Shown piece by piece: positions 9,156-18,738 of a DNA stretch of 64,000 bases. Both the position numbers and the translations under genes were made by a program. The stretch's first letter is position 1. Each line of letters opens with the position of its first letter. Origin of the DNA: CAZMGV01 sp964621525 [NCBI: uncultured bacterium] (GTDB taxonomy: Bacteria > JAGRBM01); NCBI GenBank assembly GCA_964621525.1, contig CAZUMS010000008.1, positions 62,001 through 126,000 of the forward strand, read 5' to 3'. The notes under the pieces are model-generated. The model saw only the letters and a program-made list of their open reading frames with translations. It did not search any database and was not told the DNA's origin.

Positions 9156-10196
9156 TCAGCTGCTTGTCAGGTAATCCAGTTCGGCCTTGAGCTCGCGGGC
9201 CATGATGTCGTGGATGGCCTGCCTGATCGATTTGCCTTCGTGCAGGACGCGGTAGACCTGCTCCATGATCGGGAGCTCGACGCCTTCACGTTTCGCGAGC
9301 ATGTAGGCGGACCGTGAGGTCTCGACGCCTTCGGCCACCTGGTCCATCCCTTTCAGGATGTCGGCGATCTGCTCGCCTTTTCCGAGCCTGAGACCCACGG
9401 TGCGGTTGCGGGAGAGCTGGCCCGTGCAGGTGAGAATCAGGTCGCCCATGCCGGTCAGGCCCGCGAACGTGAGGGGGTTCGCGCCCCGCTTGATTCCGAG
9501 CCGGGTCATCTCGGCGATGCCCCGGGTGATGAGGGCCGCCTGGATATTGTGCCCTGCGCCGATGCCTTCCAGTGCACCGGCGGCGATGGCGATGACGTTC
9601 TTGAGCGCGCCGCCCAGTTCCACGCCCACGACGTCGAAGCTTGTGTAAACCCGGAAATAAAGGCTGTGAAACCAGTGCTGGACGGTTCTGGCGATGCGGG
9701 GATTCTCGGCCGCGACCGTGACGGCAGTCGGCTGTCCGCGGGCGACCTCGAGGGCGAAGCTGGGCCCCGAAATATAGGCGAGCCGTCCGTGCCGCTCGAT
9801 GGGCAGAACGTCCTGCATCATCTCGCTCATGGTCATGAGCGAACCGGCCTCGATGCCCTTCGAGGCGATGACGATGTTGGCGTCCGGGGCGAGGTGCTCC
9901 ACAAGACTTGTGAACACGCTCCGGGTGAACTGGCTCGGCACCGCGCCCACGACCATGGCGGCGTCCCGCACGGCTTCGCGCAGGTCGTTGGTGGCCTGGA
10001 CACCGGAATGCACCGTCACCCCCTTCAGGTACCGCGTCGTGTGATTCTCTTTCAGTCCCTGAACGACATCCCGGTCCCGGCCCCACAGCCTCACGGGGTA
10101 ACCTTTCGTCGCCAGAAGATGCGCCATGGCGGTTCCCCAGGAACCGGCGCCGACGACTGCTACGGAACGGGGCGGGGCGACGTCAGACGGTGGCAC
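9156..10196 (-). CDS. gpsA: NAD(P)+-dependent glycerol-3-phosphate dehydrogenase
   Basis: This cytosolic enzyme reduces dihydroxyacetone phosphate to sn-glycerol 3-phosphate, the backbone for phospholipid synthesis. The 346-residue protein has the Rossmann motif VAVVGAGSWGTA near residue 12, the VVGAVPSQ strand, the SGPSFA loop and the catalytic lysine in ELGGALKNV. The C-terminal helical domain carries GLTGMGDLILTC. Length is normal for the family. Its ATG overlaps the end of the upstream ATPase gene by 14 bases, so the two are probably co-transcribed, although they share no pathway. Confidence 0.96.
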   Translation of the reverse strand: MPPSDVAPPRSVAVVGAGSWGTAMAHLLATKGYPVRLWGRDRDVVQGLKENHTTRYLKGVTVHSGVQATNDLREAVRDAAMVVGAVPSQFTRSVFTSLVEHLAPDANIVIASKGIEAGSLMTMSEMMQDVLPIERHGRLAYISGPSFALEVARGQPTAVTVAAENPRIARTVQHWFHSLYFRVYTSFDVVGVELGGALKNVIAIAAGALEGIGAGHNIQAALITRGIAEMTRLGIKRGANPLTFAGLTGMGDLILTCTGQLSRNRTVGLRLGKGEQIADILKGMDQVAEGVETSRSAYMLAKREGVELPIMEQVYRVLHEGKSIRQAIHDIMARELKAELDYLTSS

Positions 10197-12024
10197 GCAG
10201 CACCTCGTCGAACGTCGTGATGCCCATGGCGAGCTTCTTCACCCCGGCCTCGCGGAGGGTGATCATCCCGTCGTCGATGGCCGCCTTGCGGATCTCCACG
10301 AGATCGGGGTTCGTGCGGATGAGCCTTCTGATCTTGTCCGTCATCGGCATGACTTCGTAGATACCCGACCGGCCTGCATAGCCGGAATACCGGCACGCCG
10401 GGCAGCCGATCGCCTTCTTCACCGGCAGGGGAGGCAGGTTTTTCGACGGAAGCTTCAGCTCGTCCATTTGTTCGGGCGTCAGCGTCACCTGCTCGCCGCA
10501 TTCCGGGCATATTGACCGGAGGAGCCGCTGCGCCAGGACACCGAGCACCGTGGAGGCGATCAGATAGTCCTCGACGCCGAGGTCCAGAAGCCGGGTGATG
10601 GCCGCCGGAGCGTCATTCGTATGCAGCGTTGCGATGACCAGATGTCCGGTGAGCGCCGCCTGAATGGCCGCCTGCGCGGTTTCCTCGTCGCGGATCTCGC
10701 CCACCATGATCACGTCCGGGTCCTGCCGGAGCAGCACGCGGAGCGCTTCGGCGAAGGTGAGCCCGATCTTCGGGTTGATCGCCGTCTGGTTGAACTCCTC
10801 GATCACCATTTCGATGGGATCCTCGATGGTCGTGATCGAGACGTCGGGGCGGGAGACTTCCTTCAGGCCCGAATAGAGCGTCGTCGTCTTGCCGCTGCCC
10901 GTAGGGCCCGTGACCAGGATCAGGCCGTTCGCGGATTTCAGCATCTCGCGGAATTTCGTGAGGTCCTGCGGGAAGAAGCCGAGACTGTCCAGGCTCTGGA
11001 GCACGGACGAGGCGTTGAGCAGGCGGATGACGAGCTTTTCGCCGAAGGCGACCGGAATGATGGAGACGCGGAGTTCCACTTCCTTGCCATAATGAGAGAG
11101 CTTCGTACGGCCGTCCTGCGGCCGGCGCTTTTCCGCGATATCGAGCCGGGCGCGGGTCTTGATGTGGCTGATCATGGCCGTCAGCACGGGCCGTGGAACC
11201 TGTACCACCTCGTGCAGGTGGCCGTCGATCCGGAGGCGGATCACGGCGCGTTCGCGCTTGGGCTCGTAGTGGATGTCGCTTGCCCGCTGGTCGATGGCGT
11301 AGGCGAACAGGTAGTCCACGATCCGGATGATCTGGCGGTCGTTCGCCTCGATCTCGGATCCGGACTTGAGGTCGAACATGCTCTCCAGGTTGCCGAGATC
11401 GACCTGTTCGCCGCCGAACTCCTTGCCGGCCTTCTCGAGCGACTGGCGCAGGCCCCAGAATTCGCTGATGACCTTAAGGATGTCCGACCGGGACGAGAAC
11501 ACCGCCTTGAACTTCCGGTTCAGCGTGCGCTCGAGCTCGGGCAGGGCGTCCAGGACCGTAACGTCCGGAATGGCCACAATCGTCGCACCGCCCTCGTTCG
11601 AGAGCGGAATCAGCATGTGCCGCTGGGCGAACGCCTTGGGGAGCTGGGTCGTGACGAAATGCGGGTCCAGCTCCATGGGGACGATCTTCCGGTAGGGGAG
11701 CTTGTACCCCTCGGCGAGGAACTGGACGATCCGGTCCTCATGGAGGAACTTGCCCGGCTGTCCGGGGATCTGGAGGTTAAGGTGGGCGACGATGTCGACC
11801 GGCGAGGGCCTTGCCGCCGCGCCCGTGAGGCCGAGGCGCGCATAGTCGGTACGGCGTTCCTTCGAGATGGTGTCGGCCAGCGTCCGCTCGCTCGCGACAA
11901 TTTCCTTCGCTGCGTCGGCGGCCAGAAGGCCCCCCTTGACGAGCATCTGTGTCAGAAGCTGGGTAGTCAGCGGTGCGTGAGCCAAGATACCCGGTACGAT
12001 ATCTCCACTGCCGGTTCGGGGCAA
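10183..12024 (-). CDS. pilB: Type IV pilus/type II secretion assembly ATPase (PilB/GspE family)
   Basis: This is a 613-residue cytoplasmic hexameric ATPase of the kind that powers pilus or pseudopilus extension. An N-terminal GspE/MshEN-like domain occupies about residues 70-200. The catalytic core has Walker A GPTGSGKTTT near residue 373, the Asp box IEDPIEM, Walker B VGEIRDEET and the His box TLHTNDAPAA. A tetracysteine zinc site (CPEC near 505, CPAC near 541) is present, as in PilB and GspE and unlike PilT. The usual partners (platform protein, pilin, secretin) are not in this window, so PilB cannot be told from GspE by context. The symbol is tentative. Confidence 0.88.
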   Translation of the reverse strand: MPRTGSGDIVPGILAHAPLTTQLLTQMLVKGGLLAADAAKEIVASERTLADTISKERRTDYARLGLTGAAARPSPVDIVAHLNLQIPGQPGKFLHEDRIVQFLAEGYKLPYRKIVPMELDPHFVTTQLPKAFAQRHMLIPLSNEGGATIVAIPDVTVLDALPELERTLNRKFKAVFSSRSDILKVISEFWGLRQSLEKAGKEFGGEQVDLGNLESMFDLKSGSEIEANDRQIIRIVDYLFAYAIDQRASDIHYEPKRERAVIRLRIDGHLHEVVQVPRPVLTAMISHIKTRARLDIAEKRRPQDGRTKLSHYGKEVELRVSIIPVAFGEKLVIRLLNASSVLQSLDSLGFFPQDLTKFREMLKSANGLILVTGPTGSGKTTTLYSGLKEVSRPDVSITTIEDPIEMVIEEFNQTAINPKIGLTFAEALRVLLRQDPDVIMVGEIRDEETAQAAIQAALTGHLVIATLHTNDAPAAITRLLDLGVEDYLIASTVLGVLAQRLLRSICPECGEQVTLTPEQMDELKLPSKNLPPLPVKKAIGCPACRYSGYAGRSGIYEVMPMTDKIRRLIRTNPDLVEIRKAAIDDGMITLREAGVKKLAMGITTFDEVLRATV

Positions 12025-12145
12025 CGGGTGATGTGGCTGATTTCCCAGTCAGTTCCCGGTGTGATACGTTGCGTCGAGGTTCGAGAGCGCAGCTTCGGGC
12101 CGGGCTTGCGGGTCCGGCTTCCTCTTCAAGGTCTGGGGAATCCGA

Positions 12146-14188
12146 GTGATGAACGGTTCAGGCTCGTCAACTGATGCCCGCCCGGCGGTAATCTTTCTCG
12201 CCGTGGGGCGCACTGTCCCCGTCAGCAAGGCGGGCGCGCTGCTCCCCGAAGGCACGCCGAAGCTCTGGGTCGAAGACGTGGCGAGCCTTGCGGAAACGCT
12301 GAGCCACGATTTTCCCGCGACCGTCGTGATCGACGTCGATCACCTCCCGAAAGACTCAAAGAACTTATTGAAAGCGTTAGATAAGCGGACGGCGCCGCTC
12401 CGGGTCGTCGCCATTTATACGCCCGCCAAACGCGCAAAAAACCGTGCCTTTTTTACCAAGCTCAAGGTGACTGAACTGGTCCCGAAGCCCCTGGACGTGG
12501 ACGCGCTTGCCCACGCCATCCGGAATTCGGTGGAACTGGTCGGCACGAGCCTCCGGCTCGCCGACATGGATAACCGGCTCACCAAGGCGGCCGACCAGAT
12601 CGACAAGCTCTACCGGATCGGCACGGCGCTCTCGACCGAGCACAATCTCCAGCGGCTCCTCGACATGATCCTGTTCGAGTGCCGCCGGGCGACGAGCGCG
12701 GACGCGGGTTCCCTCTATCTCATCGAAGAGGGCGACCCCGAGGAAAACCAGAAGAACCCCGCCTGGCCTTACCGCCGGGAAAAGGAGTTCCCCAAGCAGC
12801 TCCGGTTCACCTGTTCGCAGAACGATTCCATCAGTGTGCCGTTCGTTTCGTTCGCCATGCCCGTGAGTACGGCGTCGATCTCCGGCTACGTGGCGGCCAA
12901 GGGCGAGGTGCTGAACCTCCGGGACGTCTACGAACTGCCTGAAGGGACGCCGTTCTCCTTCAATTCCGGCTTCGACAAGAAGTCCGGTTACCGCTCGGTG
13001 TCGATGCTCGTCGTCCCCATGCGGAACCATAAGGGCGACATCACCGGTGTCATCCAGCTCATTAACAAGAAAAAGAACTTCTCGACGATTCTCGACAAGC
13101 CGGAGAACACGCCCCGGCACGTCACCGCTTTCGATGATGGCGACGCGCAACTGCTCCTCTCGCTCGCCTCGCAGGCAGCCGTATCCATCGAGAAGGTCCG
13201 CCTCATCGACGACGTGGAAAAGCTGTTCGAGGCGCTCGCCCAGTCGTTCGCGGCGACGCTCGAGTACCGGGATACCGCCACCGGCGGCCACAGCTACCGC
13301 CTTGCCCAGTATGCCCAGACCGTCGCCCGGATCATCAACGAGCAGACGACCGGGCCGTTCGCCGGCGTGAAGTTCTCCGAGGACGAGCTCCGGGAGCTCA
13401 AATACGCGAGCTACCTGCACGACGTCGGCAAGATCGCCGTCCGCGAGGCCGTACTGACCAAGGCCCACAAGCTCGCCCCCGAGCAGATGGAGGCCGTCCG
13501 TCGCCGGTTCGAAATGCTCCGTTTCAAGCGGCTCACGCAGGCCGTCGCAGACGGGGAGCTGAAGCCGGGCGAGGCACCTTCCGGCAAGGTGAAGGACGAA
13601 CTCGACAGGCTCGACAAGGAAGTCCTCACGCTCATGGACGTGAACAAGCGCGGGTTCGTCTCCGACGAGGAGATCGCGCTTGTTCAGTCGCTCGCCAAAC
13701 AGACGTTCCAGGACACGGACGGTTCGGTGAAGCCCCTCCTCACCGAATTCGAGGTGGATAACCTCACGATCCGCCGCGGCAATCTTACCGGCAAGGAACG
13801 CGAGATCATCGAAAGCCACATCGCCTACACCTGGGAAATCCTCCGGAAGATCCCCTGGCCGAAGATGCTCAAGAACGTGCCGCACATTGCGGGGTCGCAC
13901 CACGAGAAGATGGACGGCACCGGTTACCCGCACGGCCTCAAGAGCGAGCAGATGCTGATCCAGGCGAAGATTCTGGGCCTCCTCGACATCTTCGAGGCGC
14001 TGACGGCCCGCGACCGGCCCTACAAGCCGCCCATGCCCATCCCGAAGGCGCTCGAGATCATCAAGGCCGAGGTGGATGCCAACCACCTCGACAAGGACCT
14101 GTTCGATCTGTTCGTGAACAACCGCGTCTACGAGCAGTTCAAGGGCATGAAGCCGGTCAAGCAGATCGACTGGCAGGGCAATAACTGA
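12146..14188 (+). CDS. REC-like/GAF/HD-GYP cyclic-di-GMP phosphodiesterase-type regulator
   Basis: The start is GTG 12146 or ATG 12149, with GGGGA at 12135-12139 favouring the ATG. Residues 1-135 look like a degenerate receiver domain. Residues about 165-355 form a GAF domain (SGYVAAKGEVLNLRD; VPMRNHKGDITGVIQL). The C-terminal HD-GYP domain keeps HD in YLHDVGKIAV and the HHEKMDGTGYP signature. HD-GYP proteins hydrolyse cyclic di-GMP, and the metal ligands I can see are intact. About 100 extra residues lie between the HD and GYP halves, including charged helical stretches. It is divergent from pilB across 120 bp, so a role in surface behaviour is a reasonable guess. Confidence 0.88.
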   Translation: MMNGSGSSTDARPAVIFLAVGRTVPVSKAGALLPEGTPKLWVEDVASLAETLSHDFPATVVIDVDHLPKDSKNLLKALDKRTAPLRVVAIYTPAKRAKNRAFFTKLKVTELVPKPLDVDALAHAIRNSVELVGTSLRLADMDNRLTKAADQIDKLYRIGTALSTEHNLQRLLDMILFECRRATSADAGSLYLIEEGDPEENQKNPAWPYRREKEFPKQLRFTCSQNDSISVPFVSFAMPVSTASISGYVAAKGEVLNLRDVYELPEGTPFSFNSGFDKKSGYRSVSMLVVPMRNHKGDITGVIQLINKKKNFSTILDKPENTPRHVTAFDDGDAQLLLSLASQAAVSIEKVRLIDDVEKLFEALAQSFAATLEYRDTATGGHSYRLAQYAQTVARIINEQTTGPFAGVKFSEDELRELKYASYLHDVGKIAVREAVLTKAHKLAPEQMEAVRRRFEMLRFKRLTQAVADGELKPGEAPSGKVKDELDRLDKEVLTLMDVNKRGFVSDEEIALVQSLAKQTFQDTDGSVKPLLTEFEVDNLTIRRGNLTGKEREIIESHIAYTWEILRKIPWPKMLKNVPHIAGSHHEKMDGTGYPHGLKSEQMLIQAKILGLLDIFEALTARDRPYKPPMPIPKALEIIKAEVDANHLDKDLFDLFVNNRVYEQFKGMKPVKQIDWQGNN

Positions 14189-14211
14189 CTTAAGGGAAGC
14201 AGGGGCTCTGT

Positions 14212-15561
14212 TCAGGTTCCCGCGACGCTGGCCTTCGAGATCAGGAGGCTGGGGCTTCCGACGCCGTTCACGAACCGCATGTCGTTGCCGAGCGCCTCGA
14301 CCCTGAGGAACAGGTCGAACAGGTTTCCCGTGATCACCATGCCATTGAAGGGACCCGCCCGGCGGCCGTTCTCGACGGCAAAACCCGAGCAGCCGAGCGA
14401 GAACTCGCCGCTGACGGGGTTCGCCGTATGGACCCCCGTGAGATCCGTGACGAAGAGGCCGCTCCGGAGCTCGCTGAGCAGGTCTTTCAGAGAGAAGCTT
14501 CCCCGGCGGATATAGCAGTTGGAAATCCCTACAGCCGGTCCTGACTGGAACCCCGCCGTGCGGGTGCAGTTGCCGGATGACTTCGTCCCGGCCTTGGCCG
14601 CCGTGTAGGTGTCGTAGAGGAAATTCTCGAGGATGCCCTCACGGACCAGCGTGGTTTTCTGGCGGGGCACGCCTTCGTCGTCGAAGGGGAACGTTCCTGT
14701 GCCCTTGGGCAGCAGGCCGTTGTCGTAGATCGTGATGAGCGGACTGAAGACCTTCTTGCCCGTCTTGTTGTCGAGCCAGGAACGTTTCTTCTGCACGGCG
14801 TCGGCGCAGAAACTGGGGCTTAAGGCCCCGAGGAGTTCGCAGGCGGCAAGGGCTTCGAGCACCACCGGTCCGGTCCGGGAGGGAATGGGCCGCGCGCCGA
14901 GCTGTTCGACGGCATTCAGGGCCGCCTTGCGGGCGACCCGGCCGGGGTTCAGGTCTTCCAGAAAACGGCTTTCCACGAAGTCGTAACCCATCTGGGAGTC
15001 GCCGGCCGATTCGGCCACGGCCATGACGCTGATGACGGCCTGGGTCGATTCGGCCTCGCGCCTGATGCCTTCGGAGTTCCAGATCGTCAGGGTCCGGCGG
15101 TTTTCGTGATACTGGGCGTTCCGGACCCGGGTGATTCGCCGGTCGCTCCGGCGGGTCATGGTCTCGAGCTGGATCGCGAGGTCCAGCTTGTCCTTTTCGG
15201 AGAGGCCGGCAAGTGCCGGGTCCGTCAGTTCGAGGTCGTTCGCCGGGACCGGGGTGTTCGGGGCCAGCTTGTTGAATTCGTCGGCGGACGCGATCTTGGC
15301 CGCGCTCACGGCGGTATCGACCGCCCATTTGAGGGCCGGCTTGCCGAGATCGGTCGTGTAGGCGAACCCGACAGCGCCCTTGTGCATGGCGCGGACGCCG
15401 AGGCCCGCCGTAACGGCCTTCGAGAGCGATTCTACGGCGCCGTCCTTGGCCTCAACCTTGAGAGTCCGGGACTGGTCCAGGTAAAGGTCCCAGCCCGAGG
15501 CCTTTTTCGCCTTGAGCTGTTTCGCCAGGTCCGTGAATAGCCGCTGCGTGTTCAGTGTCAT
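14212..15561 (-). CDS. pmbA: TldD/PmbA family protein, PmbA (TldE)-type
   Basis: I set the start at ATG 15561, which overlaps the preceding TGA (ATGA) and gives 449 residues, normal for PmbA. Upstream in-frame sequence belongs to the GNAT gene. Conserved segments include VEAKDGAVESLSKAVTAGLGVRA near the N-terminus, a GVRREAES-like strand, and the C-terminal EFSLGCSGFAVENG and ITGNLFDLF blocks typical of the family. TldD and PmbA form a complex that degrades unfolded peptides and matures peptide antibiotics. PmbA is the non-catalytic subunit. TldD is not in this window. Confidence 0.9.
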   Translation of the reverse strand: MTLNTQRLFTDLAKQLKAKKASGWDLYLDQSRTLKVEAKDGAVESLSKAVTAGLGVRAMHKGAVGFAYTTDLGKPALKWAVDTAVSAAKIASADEFNKLAPNTPVPANDLELTDPALAGLSEKDKLDLAIQLETMTRRSDRRITRVRNAQYHENRRTLTIWNSEGIRREAESTQAVISVMAVAESAGDSQMGYDFVESRFLEDLNPGRVARKAALNAVEQLGARPIPSRTGPVVLEALAACELLGALSPSFCADAVQKKRSWLDNKTGKKVFSPLITIYDNGLLPKGTGTFPFDDEGVPRQKTTLVREGILENFLYDTYTAAKAGTKSSGNCTRTAGFQSGPAVGISNCYIRRGSFSLKDLLSELRSGLFVTDLTGVHTANPVSGEFSLGCSGFAVENGRRAGPFNGMVITGNLFDLFLRVEALGNDMRFVNGVGSPSLLISKASVAGT

Positions 15562-16052
15562 CAGAGTTCCAGTAGCACGGCGACTTCGTCGCACTCCAGT
15601 AGTTTGGGACATTTCAGGCAATCCTTCCAGACCTTGTGCGGAAGGAATGTCTTGTCCACCCGGCGGAAGCCGAACCGCTCGAACAGCTCCGGTTTCCGGG
15701 TCAGGGCGAAGACCTCGCCGATCCTGAGGAACCGGGCCTCGTCCAGCACCGATTTCAGCAGCACGCCGCCCACGCCGCAGCCGCGCCATTCCGGGGCGAC
15801 GCAGTAGCTCCGGACCTCGGCGAGGTCCCACGTATAGACGTGCAGGGCGACGGTGCCGACGGGGGTGCCGTCGCTCCGGCGGGCGACGAAGAAGTCGCGG
15901 AGCGATTCGTAGATCGCGTCCTTGTCCACGGGCAGCAGCTCGTTGTTCCGCGCCTCGGCGGAAATCATCGCGTGGATCGCGTCCACGTCTTCCGTGGTCG
16001 GTCTTTCGACCCTCACGGCGGGGAGCGGCTTCAGCCGTTCGCCTGTTTCCAT
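15561..16052 (-). CDS. GNAT N-acetyltransferase, ArgA-like short form
   Basis: This 163-residue single-domain GNAT protein has the acetyl-CoA loop RGCGVGGVLL and the FERFGFRRVDK strand. The C-terminal tail (LPHKVWKDCLKCPKLLECDE) with its spaced cysteines is typical of stand-alone N-acetylglutamate synthase-like proteins found in deltaproteobacteria. The probable reaction is acetyl transfer from acetyl-CoA to an amino acid such as glutamate, but substrate cannot be read from sequence. The start overlaps the end of recN by 22 bases and the stop overlaps the pmbA start. Confidence 0.78.
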   Translation of the reverse strand: METGERLKPLPAVRVERPTTEDVDAIHAMISAEARNNELLPVDKDAIYESLRDFFVARRSDGTPVGTVALHVYTWDLAEVRSYCVAPEWRGCGVGGVLLKSVLDEARFLRIGEVFALTRKPELFERFGFRRVDKTFLPHKVWKDCLKCPKLLECDEVAVLLEL

Positions 16053-17719
16053 AGATTCAGCATCTCTCTGGCCGTCGTCCGGGTCGCCGCCGCAGCGCTT
16101 TCTCCCCCGAGCATTCTCGCCAGCTCCTCAACCCTTTCATCATAGTCGAGCCGGTCGGCGAAAACCTCGGATCTCTGTCCCGCCACCCGCTTTTCCACCC
16201 GGATATGGTGGGCCGCCCGGCAGGCGATCTGCGGGAGGTGGGTCACGCAGATAATCTGGACGGCCTCCGAAAGTCTACGGATCTGGTTGCCGACCTTTTC
16301 GGCCGTGACGCCCCCGATACCGGCATCGATTTCGTCCAGAACGAGCGTGGTGTTCTCGTCGGCGTCGAGGCGGCAGAGCCGCACGGCCAGCATGACCCGG
16401 GACAGCTCGCCGCCCGAGGCGACCCTGGCCAGCGGTCTTGGCGGCTCGCCCGGATTGGCGGAAAACAGGAATTCGCTCCGGTTCTTGCCCGTCGCGGACG
16501 CCTCGGCATTATCCACGGCCACTTTGAAATCGGCCTGCAGGAAATTGAGCCCCGCCAGCTCCTTGCGGATTGCGCCGGAGAGCTTTCCGGCTCCCTTGCG
16601 CCGTTTTTCATCCAGCGAGGAGCACAGTTCGTCATAGGTCCGCCGGGCGCCGGAAATGGCCCCGTCCAGCTTCGAGGAGGCCGAATCGAAATTCGCCAGC
16701 CGGTCCCGCTCGGCGGCAAGGGCGCCGGTGCGCTCCAGGATTTCTTCCACCGTCGCCCCGTGCTTGCGGCTCAGCCGTTCGATCAGAGCGAGGCGGCTCT
16801 CGATCTCGTTCAGGCGGGCGGAAAGCTCTTCCGGCGACATCTTGAGGTGTTCCAGCCGGTCCGACAGTTCCCCGCCCAGGTCGTCCAGCTCGATCGCGGC
16901 GCTGGCGAGCCGGGCCACAAGATTTTCGAGCTTCGGATCCCCTTCGGAGAGGGGCCGCAGGCCGTCGGCGATTCGGGCCACGGCCCGTCCTGCAGGGTTT
17001 TCCCCCTCGGCAAGGAAATCGACCCCGCCCGCCAGAAGCCGGACGATTTTTTCCAGCGACAGGAGCTGCTTGCGTTCGGCCTTCAGGCGGGCATCCTCGC
17101 CCGGTTCCAGCGCGGCTTCCTCGATCTCCTTGAGGACGAAGTTGAGGTAATCGAGCCGCTCCAGCCGTCCCCTGGCGTCGGTGAGCAGCGTTTCCCGCTC
17201 GCGCTCCAGCGTCTGCCACTGGTCCCAGGCGGCGGCGACCTTCTCCAGCAGACTCTCGTTGCCGGAATAATCGTCCAGAAGTTCGAGCTGCGACTGGGCG
17301 TCCACCAGCGTCTGGTGCTCGTGCTGGGATACCACGGAGATGAGGGGCAGGGTGACGGCGGCCAGCGTCGAGACCGTCACCGACCGGTCGGCGACGAAGG
17401 CCTTCGCCCGGCCGTCGCGGCGGATCGACCGCCGAATCACGAGATCGTCGTCTTCGGACGGCAGGAGGTCCAGTTCCCGGAGCACACGGAAGGCGGGGCC
17501 TTTCTTCGGGCGGCGGAAAACGGCCTCGACGGTCGCTTCCTCGGCGCCGAGACGGATCAGCTCGCTGGAGGCTCTCGCGCCCCAGAGAATTTTCAGCGCT
17601 TCCACCATGAGCGATTTTCCCGCGCCGGTTTCGCCCGTCAGCACGGTGAGGCCGGGCTCCAGTTCGAGGCCCAGTTCGCTCACGATGGCGAGATTCTTGA
17701 GGCGCAGTTCCAGCAGCAT
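16031..17719 (-). CDS. recN: DNA repair protein RecN
   Basis: RecN is an SMC-like ATPase that acts in double-strand-break repair. I placed the start at ATG 17719, giving 562 residues beginning MLLELRLKNLAIV, the usual RecN start. Longer in-frame sequence runs into nadK. Walker A (GETGAGKS) lies near residue 33. A long coiled-coil region with LEPGEDARLKAERKQL fills the middle. The C-terminal ATPase half has the signature VASGGELSRVMLA and Walker B LVLDEIDAGIGG. It begins 14 bases after nadK and overlaps the GNAT gene, consistent with one operon. Confidence 0.95.
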   Translation of the reverse strand: MLLELRLKNLAIVSELGLELEPGLTVLTGETGAGKSLMVEALKILWGARASSELIRLGAEEATVEAVFRRPKKGPAFRVLRELDLLPSEDDDLVIRRSIRRDGRAKAFVADRSVTVSTLAAVTLPLISVVSQHEHQTLVDAQSQLELLDDYSGNESLLEKVAAAWDQWQTLERERETLLTDARGRLERLDYLNFVLKEIEEAALEPGEDARLKAERKQLLSLEKIVRLLAGGVDFLAEGENPAGRAVARIADGLRPLSEGDPKLENLVARLASAAIELDDLGGELSDRLEHLKMSPEELSARLNEIESRLALIERLSRKHGATVEEILERTGALAAERDRLANFDSASSKLDGAISGARRTYDELCSSLDEKRRKGAGKLSGAIRKELAGLNFLQADFKVAVDNAEASATGKNRSEFLFSANPGEPPRPLARVASGGELSRVMLAVRLCRLDADENTTLVLDEIDAGIGGVTAEKVGNQIRRLSEAVQIICVTHLPQIACRAAHHIRVEKRVAGQRSEVFADRLDYDERVEELARMLGGESAAAATRTTAREMLNLWKQANG

Positions 17720-17733
17720 GAACGTGCGGTTCC

Positions 17734-18621
17734 CTAACTCGACCGCTTCTGCGTCGGCGCCCAGCCGAGCTTGCCGCGAAGCACGCTGAAGTAGTCCTCG
17801 CCCCGGTTCTTGACGAGATGAATCCGTTTGGAAGATTTCGTCACCCGCACGGAATCGCCGGCCTGGATTTCCAGGGTGGTCTGGCCGTCCACGGAGACGG
17901 CGATGTCGCCGTCGGGAGCGTTCGTCGCCTGAAGTTCGAGCACCTTCGTGTCGGGGATGATAAGCGGCCGGTTCGCCAGCATGTGCGGGCAGATCGGGAC
18001 GAGTTCGATGGCCGCGATGGCCGGGTGCAGGATCGGGCCTCCGGCGGCGAGCCCGTAGGCTGTCGATCCTGTCGGAGAGGCCACGATCACGCCGTCGCAG
18101 GCAAAGGCCGTCACCGGCCGGTTGTCGATCGAGACGTTGACATGAAGAAGCCGGGCGACCCCGCGCCGGGAGATCACGGCGTCGTTCAGCGCCAGCGAGC
18201 TGTGGACGGCCTTGCCGTCCCGGACCACTTCCACTTCGAGCAGCGACCGGGCTTCGGTCTCGTAGTCGCCTTTCAGAACCCGGGTGAGGGTTTCGACCGC
18301 CTGGTCGCGGGGGATTTCGGTCAGAAAGCCCAGGTGGCCCAGGTTGATGCCGAGGATCGGGCACCGCTCGCCGGCGACGAGTCTCGCGGCGCTGAGCAGT
18401 GTGCCGTCTCCGCCCAGGACCAGCAGGAGATCCACACTCTTCGCCAGCGTGGCATCCGAGACACCGGCTTCCTCGCCGATCAGCGGTGCGTTCTCACGGT
18501 TCACGAAAAGGCGCACACCGCGTTTCTGGAGAAACTCGCGGATATCCCGGCCAAGCGCGACGGCGCGCTGGTCCCGGGCCTTGATCACCATGCCGATGCT
18601 GTGGATCTTTTCGCTGTTCAC
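17734..18621 (-). CDS. nadK: NAD kinase
   Basis: NadK phosphorylates NAD to NADP in the cytosol. GTG 18621 (295 aa, VNSEKIHSIGMVIK) fits the family start better than the upstream GTG at 18675, whose extra 18 residues are Pro/Gly-rich and unlike NadK. Diagnostic motifs are GGDGTLL near residue 70, LNDAVISR, and ASPTGSTAYGLAAGGPI. nadK upstream of recN is a common arrangement in bacteria. Spacing of 14 bases to recN indicates co-transcription. Confidence 0.95.
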   Translation of the reverse strand: MNSEKIHSIGMVIKARDQRAVALGRDIREFLQKRGVRLFVNRENAPLIGEEAGVSDATLAKSVDLLLVLGGDGTLLSAARLVAGERCPILGINLGHLGFLTEIPRDQAVETLTRVLKGDYETEARSLLEVEVVRDGKAVHSSLALNDAVISRRGVARLLHVNVSIDNRPVTAFACDGVIVASPTGSTAYGLAAGGPILHPAIAAIELVPICPHMLANRPLIIPDTKVLELQATNAPDGDIAVSVDGQTTLEIQAGDSVRVTKSSKRIHLVKNRGEDYFSVLRGKLGWAPTQKRSS

Positions 18622-18738
18622 GGGCTCCCCGGCCCCGCCGGAACGCCCCCGTCCCGGCAGGGGGAACAGTAGCACAGCCAGCGGAGACTATAAGGGGGTC
18701 CGGTGGCAGTTGTGGATAACCTCGGTTAAGTCACTCCC

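Noticed and set aside
10621-12174. 517-codon open frame on the plus strand
   Set aside because: It lies antisense to the PilB/GspE gene, which has a full set of ATPase motifs. The plus-strand product is Arg/Asp/Leu-rich without recognisable folds.
12377-14086. 569-codon open frame on the minus strand
   Set aside because: It is antisense to the GAF/HD-GYP gene, which is clearly coding.
16205-17737. 510-codon open frame on the plus strand
   Set aside because: It is antisense to recN, whose motifs are unambiguous.
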